Assembly (NCBI GenBank): GCA_016789175.1
Contig: JAEURK010000336.1
Coordinates: 1-52,241, forward strand
Reading direction: 5' to 3'
DNA from: Anaerolineales bacterium
Lineage (GTDB): Bacteria; Chloroflexota; Anaerolineae; Anaerolineales; UBA6663
DNA length: 52,241 bases
A program made the translations under genes and the position numbers. Shown here piece after piece: positions 26,087 through 34,900 of this stretch. The notes under the pieces were generated by a model. It had not been told where the DNA came from. It did not search any database and saw nothing but the letters and a program-made list of their open reading frames with translations. The first letter of the stretch is position 1. Every line of letters starts with the position of its first letter.

Positions 26087-27288
26087 TCATCGACCCCCGG
26101 CCGGGTCCACCAGCGCTTGAAACGCTGCCAGTAGGTCAGCCTTTGCTCGACCGACGCCGCCAGGCGCTCGTACTCGACCAAGACCGCCGGGGCCGTCTGC
26201 TCGATATCGAAGCGACGGACTGACTCGCGCGCCGCAGCGCCCAGGCGGATTCGCAAGTCGCGGTCCAACACAAGGCGCGTGAAAGCAGCCGTGAAGGAAG
26301 CAACGTCCGGATGAGAGAGCAGCCCATCGACCTCAGGAGTGATCGTGTCACTGATCCCCGACGCATCCATCCCCAGCGCCGGCAGACCAGAGGCCATCGC
26401 CTCGATCAGCGAAAACGGATGCACCTCGGTGGTCGAAGCCGTGACAAACAAATCAGCCAATAAGAGGTGGCTTGGCACGCGCTCGGGCAGCACCTTGCCG
26501 AAGAAATGGATGCGATCGGCATACGGCGACCGCCCGACCAACTCGAGCAGATCGTCCTCCTCCGAGCCGCCGCCGATGATAACCAGGTGGGCTTGCGGAC
26601 AGACCGCGGCCACCCCAAAGAAGGAACGCACCATCAAGCCGAGGTTCTTCTCCGGGCTCAACCGCCCGACGTACATCGCCACCACGGCGTCCTCAGGCAG
26701 GCCGACCTCCGCGCGCGCGATCCGTGGCGGGTCTGCATACGGCGCGAAGTCGATCCCGTTCGGAATGACCTTGACCGGATCCTTGACGCCGAGATCCTTC
26801 ATCACGACCGCAACGCTGGGCGACGGCGCGATGACCAGGTCGCAGCGGTGGCACAGGTTCGGGATGAACGTGCGCACGAAGGTCTCGCCGATCGCCTCCG
26901 GCATGATCGGCATCCAGTGCTGAAAGTACAGGTCAAAGCGGGTGTGGTTGGTGAAGACGACCGGGATATTGGCGGGCTTGCAATAGCGTAGCGCCAACGG
27001 ACCGCTCAGATAGGCGTGGTGCACATGGACAACGTCCATCGTGCGAAGCTTGCGCTCCGCGACCGTGTTGTAGCGAAAAGATAGTTGGAAACCGCTATCG
27101 TTGACGTTGAGCGGCAGCCCCGGCGACCGCATGATATACAGCTCATCGTCCTCGTAGTCGAGGTTTCCAAACGTGAACACGAATACCTTGTGGCCGCGCG
27201 CCTCAAGCCAGCGCTTGTTCAGCGAGACATAGGCGGTGATACCACTGATATTCGGTTTGTACATGTCGACCAGCATGCCGATTCGCAT
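26083..27288 (-). CDS. Glycosyltransferase family 4
   Basis: This is a GT-B retaining glycosyltransferase of 401 aa. The N-terminal half opens MRIGMLVDMYKPNISGITAYV (glycine loop) and has DVVHVHHAYLSGPLAL. The C-terminal half has AMYVGRLSPEKNLGLMVR, and the EX7E nucleotide-sugar motif as EVHPFSLIEAMASGLPALG. The opening and the FTNHTRFDLYFQHW segment recall diacylglycerol glucosyltransferases and mannosyltransferases acting at the membrane; the acceptor is unknown. It is the first gene of a GT4-yraN-miaA operon and is divergent from cinA with 111 bp between. Confidence 0.9.
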   Translation of the reverse strand: MRIGMLVDMYKPNISGITAYVSLNKRWLEARGHKVFVFTFGNLDYEDDELYIMRSPGLPLNVNDSGFQLSFRYNTVAERKLRTMDVVHVHHAYLSGPLALRYCKPANIPVVFTNHTRFDLYFQHWMPIMPEAIGETFVRTFIPNLCHRCDLVIAPSPSVAVVMKDLGVKDPVKVIPNGIDFAPYADPPRIARAEVGLPEDAVVAMYVGRLSPEKNLGLMVRSFFGVAAVCPQAHLVIIGGGSEEDDLLELVGRSPYADRIHFFGKVLPERVPSHLLLADLFVTASTTEVHPFSLIEAMASGLPALGMDASGISDTITPEVDGLLSHPDVASFTAAFTRLVLDRDLRIRLGAAARESVRRFDIEQTAPAVLVEYERLAASVEQRLTYWQRFKRWWTRPGVDE

Positions 27289-27399
27289 GCGGACAGCCTC
27301 CGTGGGACAACCCGATCGTCCGGCTATGTTACACTAGTTCATCACGTTGTTCCGACCCCATTCCACCCGACACGCTCACACCCCCTTTTATCTCCAACC

Positions 27400-28566
27400 A
27401 TGCATGCCGAATTGATCGCTATTGGATCCGAGCTCGTACTCGGCGAGATCGTTGACACCAATTCCGCCCATATCGCCCGCGCTTTGCGGGGAATCGGTCT
27501 GTCGGTCGAGCGCAGCACGACCATCGCCGACGACCTGCCAAAGATCACGGCTTTGATGCGCGAGGCCTGCGCCCGCACACCGATCGTGATAACGACGGGC
27601 GGGCTTGGTCCCACGGTAGACGACCCGACCCGGGCGGCCGTCGCCGCCGCCTTTGACCGCGAACTCGATTTTCATCCGGAGCTCTGGCGACAGATCAAGG
27701 AGCGATTCGGGCGTTTCGGCCGGATCCCGGGCGACAACAACCGGCAACAGGCTTTCATCCCGGCCGGAGGCACTCCGGTGGAGAACCCGGTCGGCACCGC
27801 GCCGGCATTTTGGGTCGAGCACACAGCCGCCTACGGCGACGGCGTCATCATCAGCCTGCCGGGGGTGCCACGGGAGATGGAACACCTGCTGCAAGCACGG
27901 GTGCTGCCCTATCTGCGCGAGCGCTTCAACCTGACCGGCGTGATCAAAGCGCGCGTCCTGCGAACCATCGGGATCGGTGAGAGCAATATCGACGCCCTGA
28001 TCGGTGAGCTCGAGAAGTTGACAAACCCCACGGTCGGGCTCAACGCCCATGCCGGCAATGTCGACATCCGCATCACGGCCACCGCCGAAAGCGAGGCCGA
28101 TGCGGACGCCTTGATCGCACCAGTCGAGGCCCAGGTGCGGGCCGCGCTCGCCGACCACATCTACGGCCAAAACGGGGAGACCATCGACCAGGTCGTCGGA
28201 CGGGCGCTGCAAGCGCGGGGGTATCGCCTGGGCATCGCCGAATCCGGCGCCGCCGGTCAGCTCAACGCCCGTCTGGCGGTGCTGCCGATGGCCGCGGACG
28301 TATACGCCGGGGCAGCGCCCCTCGGCACCGACGAGGACCTGGCGCTGGCGGCAGAGCGCATCCGGGCCTCCCAGCAGGCGCACGTCGGCGTGGCATTGCG
28401 GGTCTATCAGGGCGCCGGCCCAATGGACCCGCGCGGTCTCGAACTGGCGATCAGCGACTCGACCGGCACAGACACCCAAAGATCCGGCTACGGCGGCCCG
28501 CCGGCCAGCCTGCCGCTTTGGTCGAGCACCTTGATCCTGAACCTGCTCTGGCGACGATTGCGATGA
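27400..28566 (+). CDS. cinA: CinA family protein with degenerate PncC domain
   Basis: The N-terminal half (about 1-170) is an intact MoCF/COG1058 domain: IAIGSELVLGEIVDTNSAHI, VITTGGLGPTVDDPTRAA, LPGVPREMEH. In CinA it hydrolyses ADP-ribose or pyrophosphates. The C-terminal half corresponds to the PncC nicotinamide-nucleotide deamidase. Here the AESCTGG signature reads AESGAAG, the VSYSNEAK-like segment has become ADVYAGAAPLG, and the GxAGPxGG-like loop is GPMDPRG. That domain is therefore probably inactive. The ATG at 27400 is chosen where family members start; the upstream frame overlaps the GT4 gene. The stop overlaps the next gene by 4 bp. Confidence 0.9.
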   Translation: MHAELIAIGSELVLGEIVDTNSAHIARALRGIGLSVERSTTIADDLPKITALMREACARTPIVITTGGLGPTVDDPTRAAVAAAFDRELDFHPELWRQIKERFGRFGRIPGDNNRQQAFIPAGGTPVENPVGTAPAFWVEHTAAYGDGVIISLPGVPREMEHLLQARVLPYLRERFNLTGVIKARVLRTIGIGESNIDALIGELEKLTNPTVGLNAHAGNVDIRITATAESEADADALIAPVEAQVRAALADHIYGQNGETIDQVVGRALQARGYRLGIAESGAAGQLNARLAVLPMAADVYAGAAPLGTDEDLALAAERIRASQQAHVGVALRVYQGAGPMDPRGLELAISDSTGTDTQRSGYGGPPASLPLWSSTLILNLLWRRLR

Positions 28567-29045
28567 GCCCGACAACCCCGGCCGTCGACACGTGGCGGCA
28601 AAACGATTACGAAATCAGCACTGATCCGGCCCGACTCCAGCGGGACGCGATCACGGCCGCACTGAATGCCACTTATTGGGCAGCCGGGCGGCCGCCGGAG
28701 GTCATCGCGCGCTCGCTCGACCACTCGTTGTGCTTTGGGCTGTACCATGCGAACGCCCAGATCGGGCTGGCACGGGTGGTCACTGATCGCGCGACATTTG
28801 CCTATCTGTGCGACGTCTACGTGCTCGAGGCCTACCGTGGTCATGGACTGGGCAAGTGGCTGATCGGGACAGTCCGCAACCACCCCGAACTTCAAGGTCT
28901 GCGCCGCTGGTCGCTGGCTACCCGCAACGCCCACGGGCTGTACCGCCACTTCGGGTTTACTGGCCTGGCCGCCCCGGATAACTGGATGGAGATCGTCACG
29001 CCAACCGGCCGACCGCCGGCGCCGCGCGGCCCTGGCGAGGGCTGA
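28563..29045 (+). CDS. GNAT family N-acetyltransferase
   Basis: The 160-aa product has the GNAT fold: YEISTDPARLQRDAITAALN, IGLARVVTDRATFAYLCDVYV (strands 3-4) and the acetyl-CoA loop as YRGHGLGKWLIG (variant of RxxGxG), followed by WSLATRNAHGLYRHFGF. The ATG overlaps the cinA stop as ATGA, so the two are translationally coupled. The acyl acceptor is unknown. Confidence 0.88.
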   Translation: MSPTTPAVDTWRQNDYEISTDPARLQRDAITAALNATYWAAGRPPEVIARSLDHSLCFGLYHANAQIGLARVVTDRATFAYLCDVYVLEAYRGHGLGKWLIGTVRNHPELQGLRRWSLATRNAHGLYRHFGFTGLAAPDNWMEIVTPTGRPPAPRGPGEG

Positions 29046-29210
29046 CCCATTGTCTTCGCTCCTTTCCGCATATTCCCCGGCTGACAACTTGCTCAGCCCA
29101 ACCTCGGGCCTGTCCATGGCACCCAAAGCAAGGCAGAAGGGTATTGCCTCGCGTTTCTGGGATCGAAAGTACTACTCAGCGCCCAGCAGGAAACGCCGCA
29201 AAATACGGGG

Positions 29211-29259
29211 CTCTCGGGGGGATTGGGCGAAGCCCAGACACCCGGAGAACCCCTTTTTT
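29211..29259 (+). terminator. Terminator-like structure after the cinA-GNAT operon
   Basis: An inner hairpin TGGGC-GAA-GCCCA (29224-29236) is enclosed by partly paired CTCTCGGG and CCCGGAGA arms, and a run of six T (29254-29259) follows. It is about 165 bp beyond the GNAT stop, so it would be a late terminator. Confidence 0.45.
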
Positions 29260-29312
29260 GGCGCACCCTTCCGCCTACCTGGGCTGTTCGACACTGTCGA
29301 TACCGTTACGAA

Positions 29313-29339
29313 CCGAAACGAATCGGCACGAACGATCCC
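29313..29339 (-). repeat. Repeat family B, inverted partial copy
   Basis: The minus strand reads GGGATCGTTCGTGCCGATTC and continues; 24 of 27 bases are identical to 43246-43272. It is an isolated fragment of the palindromic element at 43216-43289. Confidence 0.65.
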
Positions 29340-29539
29340 ACTATGCGGAAATGCGTCTCAGTTCCTGGCCAGACAATCGATCTTCGGGAATAGGTGCGAT
29401 CGCCCTGACCATCGGCGTTTTCGGGGCAACGCTAAGCCTATCTTGAAGTACACTTCGATCGATCGGGCGCCGACAAGCGCCCGGTACGCCATCATACGCT
29501 GAGCCGGTTTGGGCCTGGCGATGCTCCTCGGAGGAACCC

Positions 29540-30190
29540 ATGCTCGTTCGAGAAAAGATGACAGTCAATCCGATCACTGTGTCCCCGGACCTGTCGGTCC
29601 CGGAAGCCCTACGCTTGATGCGTGACAAGAAGGTGCGGCGCTTCCCGGTCGTCGATAGCCACGGGAAACTGGTCGGCATCGTCTCCGACAAAGACCTGTT
29701 GCAGGCCGGCCCGTCGGCGGCCACGACCCTCGCGATCTGGGAGATCACGGAGCTGCTCGGCAAGCTCAAGGTCTCGGAGGTGATGAGCCGCGAGCTCATC
29801 ACGGTTCCCGATGACACGCCCCTCGAAGAAGCTGCACGCATCATGGCCGACGGGCGCATCGGCGGTTTACTGGTGATGAAGGGCGAAAGCCTGGCGGGAA
29901 TCATCACCGAAACCGACCTGTTCAAATCGCTGCTCGAACTCCTGGGTGGACGCCGTTCCGGCGTGCGAGTCACGGTCTCGACCCCCGGCGGCAAGGGCGA
30001 GCTGGCCGCGATCACGAACGCGATCTTCGGCGCGGGCGGGAACATCGTCGGTCTGGCAGCCCGCGAAATCGAAGCGGGCGCCCAAACGCATTGGGAAGTC
30101 ACGTTCAAGGTTCAAGACGTGTCGCCCGACAGTTTGGTGGCGGCCCTCAAGCCCGTGACGGCCGAGATCCACGACGTTCGCCAGGCCTGA
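29540..30190 (+). CDS. CBS-pair and ACT domain protein
   Basis: The 216-aa protein has two CBS motifs (about 1-60, MTVNPITVSPDLSVPEALRLM; about 75-135, VMSRELITVPDDTPLEEAARIM) that commonly bind adenine nucleotides. It ends in an ACT-like domain (about 145-216, VRVTVSTPGGKGELAAITNAIFGAGGNIV) that commonly binds amino acids. This is the AcuB-like arrangement. The likely role is a nucleotide- and amino-acid-sensing regulator; targets are not indicated by the neighbours. A GGAGG site five bases before the ATG fixes the start. Confidence 0.9.
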   Translation: MLVREKMTVNPITVSPDLSVPEALRLMRDKKVRRFPVVDSHGKLVGIVSDKDLLQAGPSAATTLAIWEITELLGKLKVSEVMSRELITVPDDTPLEEAARIMADGRIGGLLVMKGESLAGIITETDLFKSLLELLGGRRSGVRVTVSTPGGKGELAAITNAIFGAGGNIVGLAAREIEAGAQTHWEVTFKVQDVSPDSLVAALKPVTAEIHDVRQA

Positions 30191-30204
30191 CAGACGTAAG
30201 ATTT

Positions 30205-30243
30205 CGAGGCCGAGGGTTGGCTGCCCGTCAACCTTCGGCCTCG
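30205..30243 (+). terminator. Long hairpin after the CBS-ACT gene
   Basis: CGAGGCCGAGGGTTG (30205-30219) pairs with CAACCTTCGGCCTCG (30229-30243) over 15 bp with one G-T wobble and a 9-base loop. There is no T tract, but position and strength suggest a transcription stop before the photolyase gene. Confidence 0.55.
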
Positions 30244-30322
30244 GCCCGGTGCGTGTGCCTCGCCTTCGACAAACCCTATACCCGTGATCGCCACCGGGTC
30301 GGACGCCTGCTAGAGTGTGGGC

Positions 30323-31774
30323 ATGCCAACCGCGATCTGGTGGATCCGGCGCGATCTGCGCCTCCACGACAATCCCGCACTGCTTGCCTCCCTAACCCAC
30401 GGCCGGGTTGTGCCCCTATTCATCCTGGACCCGGCCCTTTTGCAGGGTCGTCAACACATGGCCGCCCAACGCCGGCGAGACTTCCTGTTCAGCGCCCTGG
30501 CGTCGCTGAACGCAGACCTCGAGGCGCGAGGATCCCGGCTGACCATCCGCGTTGGCAAGCCGATCGAGGTCCTGCGCGATGTGTTGGCCGAAGCGGGCGC
30601 CGACGTGATCATCGCCGGCGAGGATTACGGCCCCTATGCTCGTCGCCGCGACGGCGAGATCCAGTCCCAACTTACCTTGCGACTCGTTGCCGGCCCGACG
30701 GTGCATCACCCCGAAGCGGTCAAGAAATCTGACGGCTCCCCGTACACGGTCTTCACACCCTTCAGCAAAGCCTGGTTGGCATTGCCACGCCCCGCTGGTG
30801 CTCCGGTGGCGACGCCGCCGACCCACATCCTCGGCCCAGACCGGGCCGTGGTCAGCGCACGGCTGCCCGAAGCGGCCGCGCCGGCCGGGTTCCCGGCCAC
30901 TGAGAATGAAGCCCGACGACGGCTGACCCTTTTTGCAACCGGTTCAGACGCGGCGATCGACGCCTATCGGGCACGGCGCGACCTCCTGGCGGCCGCCGGG
31001 ACGTCGACCCTATCGCCCTATCTGCGGTTCGGCCTGGTGTCTGCCACCGAGGCTGCAGCCCTGGCGACGCGCCGGATGACGACCGCGTCGACGCCCACGG
31101 CCTCTCAGGGCGCAGCCACCTGGCTCAACGAACTGATCTGGCGTGAGTTCTACCAGAGCATCCTGTTTCATTTCCCGAATGTGCTGCAGACCGCCTTCAA
31201 CCCGGCCCTGCGCAGCATCGCCTGGCGCGATGACCCGGAGGGCCTGGCGGCCTGGCAACTCGGTCGCACCGGTGTGCCGGTTGTCGACGCCGCCATGCGC
31301 CAATTGAATACCACCGGTTGGATGCATAACCGCGCCCGAATGATCGTCGCCTCGTTCCTGGTAAAGGATCTCTTGATTGATTGGCGCCAGGGCGAGCAAT
31401 GGTTCATGGATCGGTTGGTCGACGGCGATCCAGCCGCCAACAACGGAGGCTGGCAGTGGACGGCCGGGGTGGGCACCGACGCCGCCCCGTACTTCCGGAT
31501 CTTCAACCCGATCCTGCAAAGCAGGAAGTTCGACCCAACTGGAGACTACATCCGGCGATTCGTGCCGGAGCTGGCGGCCTTGCCCGATGCGCACATCCAT
31601 GACCCTGCGGCTCTGACACCGATCGAACTGGGCGGCTATGGCGTGATCCTGGGCGAGACCTATCCCGCCCCGATCGTCGATCGGGCCCAGGCGCGGGCGC
31701 GCACCCTGGCCGCATACCAGGCCGCCCGAACGCGGTTCGACCACGAGCGCATGGATCGATCACCGGCGCCCTGA
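30323..31774 (+). CDS. Deoxyribodipyrimidine photolyase, class I
   Basis: This enzyme repairs UV-induced cyclobutane dimers in DNA using light, with FADH- and an antenna chromophore. The N-terminal Rossmann domain starts AIWWIRRDLRLHDNPAL. The FAD domain contains LSPYLRFGLVSATEAA, WLNELIWREFYQSILFHFP, GRTGVPVVDAAMRQLNTTGWMHNRARM, and the NNGGWQWTAGVGTDAAPYFRIFNP signature. The product is about 483 aa, as expected. The ATG at 30323 is preferred over a GTG two codons upstream. It lies 5 kb from the B12/MerR regulator, but I see no operator-like repeats in front of it. Confidence 0.94.
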   Translation: MPTAIWWIRRDLRLHDNPALLASLTHGRVVPLFILDPALLQGRQHMAAQRRRDFLFSALASLNADLEARGSRLTIRVGKPIEVLRDVLAEAGADVIIAGEDYGPYARRRDGEIQSQLTLRLVAGPTVHHPEAVKKSDGSPYTVFTPFSKAWLALPRPAGAPVATPPTHILGPDRAVVSARLPEAAAPAGFPATENEARRRLTLFATGSDAAIDAYRARRDLLAAAGTSTLSPYLRFGLVSATEAAALATRRMTTASTPTASQGAATWLNELIWREFYQSILFHFPNVLQTAFNPALRSIAWRDDPEGLAAWQLGRTGVPVVDAAMRQLNTTGWMHNRARMIVASFLVKDLLIDWRQGEQWFMDRLVDGDPAANNGGWQWTAGVGTDAAPYFRIFNPILQSRKFDPTGDYIRRFVPELAALPDAHIHDPAALTPIELGGYGVILGETYPAPIVDRAQARARTLAAYQAARTRFDHERMDRSPAP

Positions 31775-31950
31775 ACCTCGAAAGAAGACCCACCGCCGAA
31801 CGTGCGACCCTCGCCCTATTGCGCCGAACGTCACGGGACTATTCCGCCAGGTGTCACGATTCGCCGGCCTTCTTGTCGGCGTGGTCGGCTTCGGAAGTAC
31901 CATGCCTCAAGAGCGAGCCCGCCGCTGGCGGGCTGGCAGGAGGCCCGGAT

Positions 31951-32961
31951 ATGCGACGATCCGCGCGGCGCACTCGAACGCTGATCGGCCTGCTAATGGT
32001 TGTGACCTTGAGCCCGGCTTGCGGGGGGCAAGGCCCGGCCAGACAGACCCAGCTCTCCCGGCCGGAAGTCCCGCGTACGGCCACACCCGCGGCGGGCATA
32101 ATGAACCCCACCCCGCCCACCAGCCCGGTGCGCCTGATCTTCATCCACCACTCGACCGGCGAGGCGTGGCTCTCCGACACGCACGGCGGGCTTGGCCTCG
32201 CGCTGCGCGACAACAATTACGTGGTAAGTGACACCAACTACGGATGGGGCCCAGGCTCGATCGGCGACACAACCGACATCGGGCACTGGTACGACTGGTT
32301 CGGTGACGGGCGCGACACGGCTGTGCTGGAGGCGCTGTATGGCGAGACCGGGCAGAACAGCAGTTATTCGCGGCTGAACGTCAACCCGGGGGGCCAGAAC
32401 GAGATCATCCTGTTCAAGTCGTGCTTCCCGAACTCGGCGCTTGGGGGCAATGCCGACGCGCCGGCCCCGGCGATCCTGAACAACCCGCTTCGTAGCCAGA
32501 GCGCCGGCTCAGCCGCCCACACAGTGGCCAATGCCAGGGGTATTTACATCAACCTCTTGAGCTACTTCCAGACGCGGCCCGATAAGCTCTTTATCGTGGT
32601 CACCGCCCCACCCCTCCAGGACGCAACCCATTCGTCCAACGCGCGCGTGTTAAACGAGTGGTTGGTGAATGAGTGGCTGATCGGTTATCCGCTGCACAAC
32701 GTGGCCGTCTTCGACTTCTACAATGTGCTGACAACTAACGGGGGAGACGCCAACACCAACGACCTGGCTGCGGTGTCCGGAAACCACCACCGTTTCGCAG
32801 ATGGAAGGATCGAGCACATCTCCGACGGAGACGACGATGCCAACGCAAACGTGCTGGAATATCCGACGGGAGATGATCATCCGTCGGCGGCCGGCGATCT
32901 CAAGGCGACCGGCGAGTTCGTGCCGCTGCTCAACTTCTACTACCACCTATGGAAGCCATAG
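31951..32961 (+). CDS. SGNH-hydrolase-like lipoprotein
   Basis: The 336-aa product begins with a lipoprotein signal (basic MRRSARRTRT, hydrophobic stretch, lipobox SPAC). The mature part opens RLIFIHHSTGEAWL and ends with DDHPSAAGD, which fits the last block (DxxH) of SGNH/GDSL hydrolases; the first block is unusual, HHSTGE instead of GDS. A surface esterase or deacetylase of glycans is possible. The start is fixed by AGGAGG seven bases before the ATG; the frame extends upstream without conserved sequence. The 3' end overlaps the convergent hydrolase gene by 15 bp. Confidence 0.75.
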   Translation: MRRSARRTRTLIGLLMVVTLSPACGGQGPARQTQLSRPEVPRTATPAAGIMNPTPPTSPVRLIFIHHSTGEAWLSDTHGGLGLALRDNNYVVSDTNYGWGPGSIGDTTDIGHWYDWFGDGRDTAVLEALYGETGQNSSYSRLNVNPGGQNEIILFKSCFPNSALGGNADAPAPAILNNPLRSQSAGSAAHTVANARGIYINLLSYFQTRPDKLFIVVTAPPLQDATHSSNARVLNEWLVNEWLIGYPLHNVAVFDFYNVLTTNGGDANTNDLAAVSGNHHRFADGRIEHISDGDDDANANVLEYPTGDDHPSAAGDLKATGEFVPLLNFYYHLWKP

Positions 32962-33762
32962 GCGGGTGCCACGCACGAGATCGCGGCGGCCGGCGGCAGC
33001 CTCGACCGCTTCGAGCAATTCCACTGTGGCAGCCACGATCTGGGCCTGCTGGTCGGCTCGGGTGATCTCCGCCACGGGGTCGTTGGCCTGGCCAGTGTAG
33101 TACCCAAACTGCTCGTGATTGCCGCCCGGGATCTCGACGAAACGCGTGTCAGCCGGCAGGCGGGCCCGGGTTTGGGCCGAGTCCATCGAGTCGCGCGCCG
33201 AATCGAGCGCGCCCCAGACTGATAGCACCTGCAGGTCACGCTGCGACAAATCGTCGTTTGGGAAACTAGCCCACAGCGCCAGGCCGTGGATGCTGTCGGG
33301 GTGTTGGGCCGCAAATTGCGCCGCGGCCACCCCACCCAACGAGTGGCCGGCGATGACCCAATGGGCGACATCTGCATGAGCGGTTTGGACGGCCAGCGCC
33401 CGTTCGACGGCCAGCAGCGCGAAGTTTCCCGGCATAGGCACCAGGAAGACCCGAAAGCCGTGTTCAGCAATCGAACGGGCGAGTGGTGCGTAGCCCTCGA
33501 CGGGCACCTTGGCGCCCGGGTAGACGATCAAGGCCGTGTTGCGGGTATCGACTGACGGGGTAAAGCTGATCTCGGCTTCAGAGGGCACAACCGTCACGGT
33601 CTGGTCGGAGACCATGGCGGCCGTGGCTTCCGGCAGGAGCACCTGCGGGGTCAACAGCCAGATCACACCCGCAGAAAGTCCAAGCAAGGCGACGATGAAG
33701 ATCAGCGCAATGCCGCGCAACAACCATTCTCGAAAGCGAATCGCTCGTCTTTGCGCCGCCAT
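32947..33762 (-). CDS. Membrane-anchored alpha/beta hydrolase
   Basis: A basic N-terminus and one membrane helix (about residues 14-38) anchor a 271-aa hydrolase facing outward. The core shows VYPGAKVPVEGYAPLARSIAEHGFRVFLV, the nucleophile elbow Ser141 in GHSLGG, an Asp in WGALDSARDS and a His in GGNHEQFG. This is the compact Abhydrolase_5 type. The GGGAGGTGGGGT before the ATG at 33762 sets the start; a longer frame exists upstream. It is convergent with the SGNH lipoprotein gene and shares its last 15 bp. Confidence 0.88.
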   Translation of the reverse strand: MAAQRRAIRFREWLLRGIALIFIVALLGLSAGVIWLLTPQVLLPEATAAMVSDQTVTVVPSEAEISFTPSVDTRNTALIVYPGAKVPVEGYAPLARSIAEHGFRVFLVPMPGNFALLAVERALAVQTAHADVAHWVIAGHSLGGVAAAQFAAQHPDSIHGLALWASFPNDDLSQRDLQVLSVWGALDSARDSMDSAQTRARLPADTRFVEIPGGNHEQFGYYTGQANDPVAEITRADQQAQIVAATVELLEAVEAAAGRRDLVRGTRLWLP

Positions 33763-34110
33763 ACCCCACCTCCCCCTTCGCCGATCGCCAGCTGCCCGAA
33801 CACCCATGTTATCAGGGCTTGCCGGATATTGGAGCCTTGTCACGTGAGAAAATCCTCAAACCATTCGAAAGAATCGTGTGTTAACGGAAAGCACAGAGTG
33901 CTTGCACAGCGTCTCGGCAGGCGCGTATCCGGCATCGCACGCGGCGGGCAGCGCGGGATCTCGATTGCGATGGAAATGACCTCAGGCGAACGGGATCTTT
34001 CACACCTGTTCGATTGACGTCATGACCTGCGCGGCAAAACGGGCGCCGGACCACTTCCGATTCGATTACCCCGGTGCAGTGTGCACGGGCGCGTTGTTAG
34101 GCCCGGATTC

Positions 34111-34129
34111 TGGCCGCGGATGACGCAGA
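34111..34129 (-). repeat. Intergenic repeat family A, inverted fragment
   Basis: The minus strand reads TCTGCGTCATCCGCGGCCA, which resembles the TTCGCGTCATTCGC and ATCCGCGGCC parts of the copy at 7673. It lies 40 bp from the full copy in opposite orientation. Confidence 0.4.
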
Positions 34130-34169
34130 AAGAAGCGGGACCGTTGCCAGTAGGGCTCCCGTTGTTCAA

Positions 34170-34221
34170 ATCCGCGCAATCGGCGAAATCCGCGGCAAAA
34201 AAATACCTCTGACAACTCGTG
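34170..34221 (+). repeat. Intergenic repeat family A, full copy
   Basis: The copy contains ATCCGCGCAATCGG, the core AAATCCGCGGCAAAAAAA and the tail CTCTGACAACTCGTG. It matches 13331-13380 over almost its entire length. Confidence 0.6.
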
Positions 34222-34264
34222 CTTGCACACCCCATGCGACAAAACGTCAGGCGCGGGCGATCCT

Positions 34265-34273
34265 TGTTACAAT
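34265..34273 (+). promoter_or_regulatory. Extended -10 promoter of the DinB-like gene
   Basis: TGT directly followed by TACAAT (34268-34273) forms an extended -10; the -35 region is poor. The predicted leader is about 25 bases and contains CGGAG before the ATG at 34305. Confidence 0.4.
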
Positions 34274-34304
34274 GATGAGATTGCGTCCTTCCATCGGAGC
34301 CCCT

Positions 34305-34880
34305 ATGCTTGACTACAATCGCGTCATCTGCAAAGAAATCACGGTTCAGCAACTGGCCGAGGGCGTCACACCCGACGTGCTGCGGCGTGAGACCAACCAC
34401 ATGATCGACCGCGTCCTTGGTCTGATCGCCGACTGTGAGGATGGCGACGTCGTCTTCCAGCCGGTCGATCCCACAGCTCACGATGAACATGCGACTGACC
34501 CGAGCGCGACCGACCTCGCCTGGACCCTCGGGCACGTGATCGTCCATGCCACCGCCTCGTCGGAGGAAGCGGCCTTCACCGCTGCTGAACTGGCGCGAGG
34601 CGTGGCCAATCACGGGCGCTCACGTTTTGAGACCGAATGGACGAGCGTAACGACCATTGCTCAGTGCCGCCAGCGGTTGCACGAGAGCCGGCGCATGCGG
34701 CTGGCCACGCTCGAAATCTGGCCCGATAGGCCGGATCTGACCAACGTGTACGCCATCTGGGAAAACGGGCCAGTCGTCAATGCCATCAGCCGCTTCTTGT
34801 TCGGGCTGGTCCACGAAGCCGGGCACGTCGATCAGATCGCCGAGATCGTGCGACAGGCGCGGCTGAAGACGACAGCCTGA
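34305..34880 (+). CDS. DinB-like four-helix protein
   Basis: The 191-aa protein looks like the DinB/YfiT superfamily, metal-binding four-helix bundles often acting as thiol-dependent transferases. Candidate metal His residues are in LGHVIVHATASSEE and in VHEAGHVDQIAEI, at the ends of helices 2 and 4. The CGGAG site five bases before the ATG at 34305 sets the start. It is convergent with the carotenoid-type oxidoreductase gene (20 bp between stops). The true substrate is unknown. Confidence 0.78.
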   Translation: MLDYNRVICKEITVQQLAEGVTPDVLRRETNHMIDRVLGLIADCEDGDVVFQPVDPTAHDEHATDPSATDLAWTLGHVIVHATASSEEAAFTAAELARGVANHGRSRFETEWTSVTTIAQCRQRLHESRRMRLATLEIWPDRPDLTNVYAIWENGPVVNAISRFLFGLVHEAGHVDQIAEIVRQARLKTTA

Positions 34881-34900
34881 TGCCTTGACCAATCTCGCCA

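Larger units (their letters stand above)
29046..29539. other. 494-bp intergenic region with hairpin and repeat
   Basis: No credible gene here; the one longer open frame (29050-29502) has no conserved features. The region contains a terminator-like structure (29211-29259) and an inverted copy of repeat B (29313-29339). A GGAGG Shine-Dalgarno at its end serves the CBS protein. Confidence 0.5.
33763..34304. other. 542-bp intergenic region with two repeat A copies
   Basis: No gene is recognised between the divergent hydrolase and DinB-like genes. The region holds a repeat A copy (34170-34221), an inverted partial copy (34111-34129) and the promoter of the DinB-like gene near 34266. Confidence 0.5.

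Noticed and set aside
29050-29502. 150-codon open frame after the cinA-GNAT operon
   Set aside because: It runs through a terminator-like hairpin and a repeat copy and has no conserved features.
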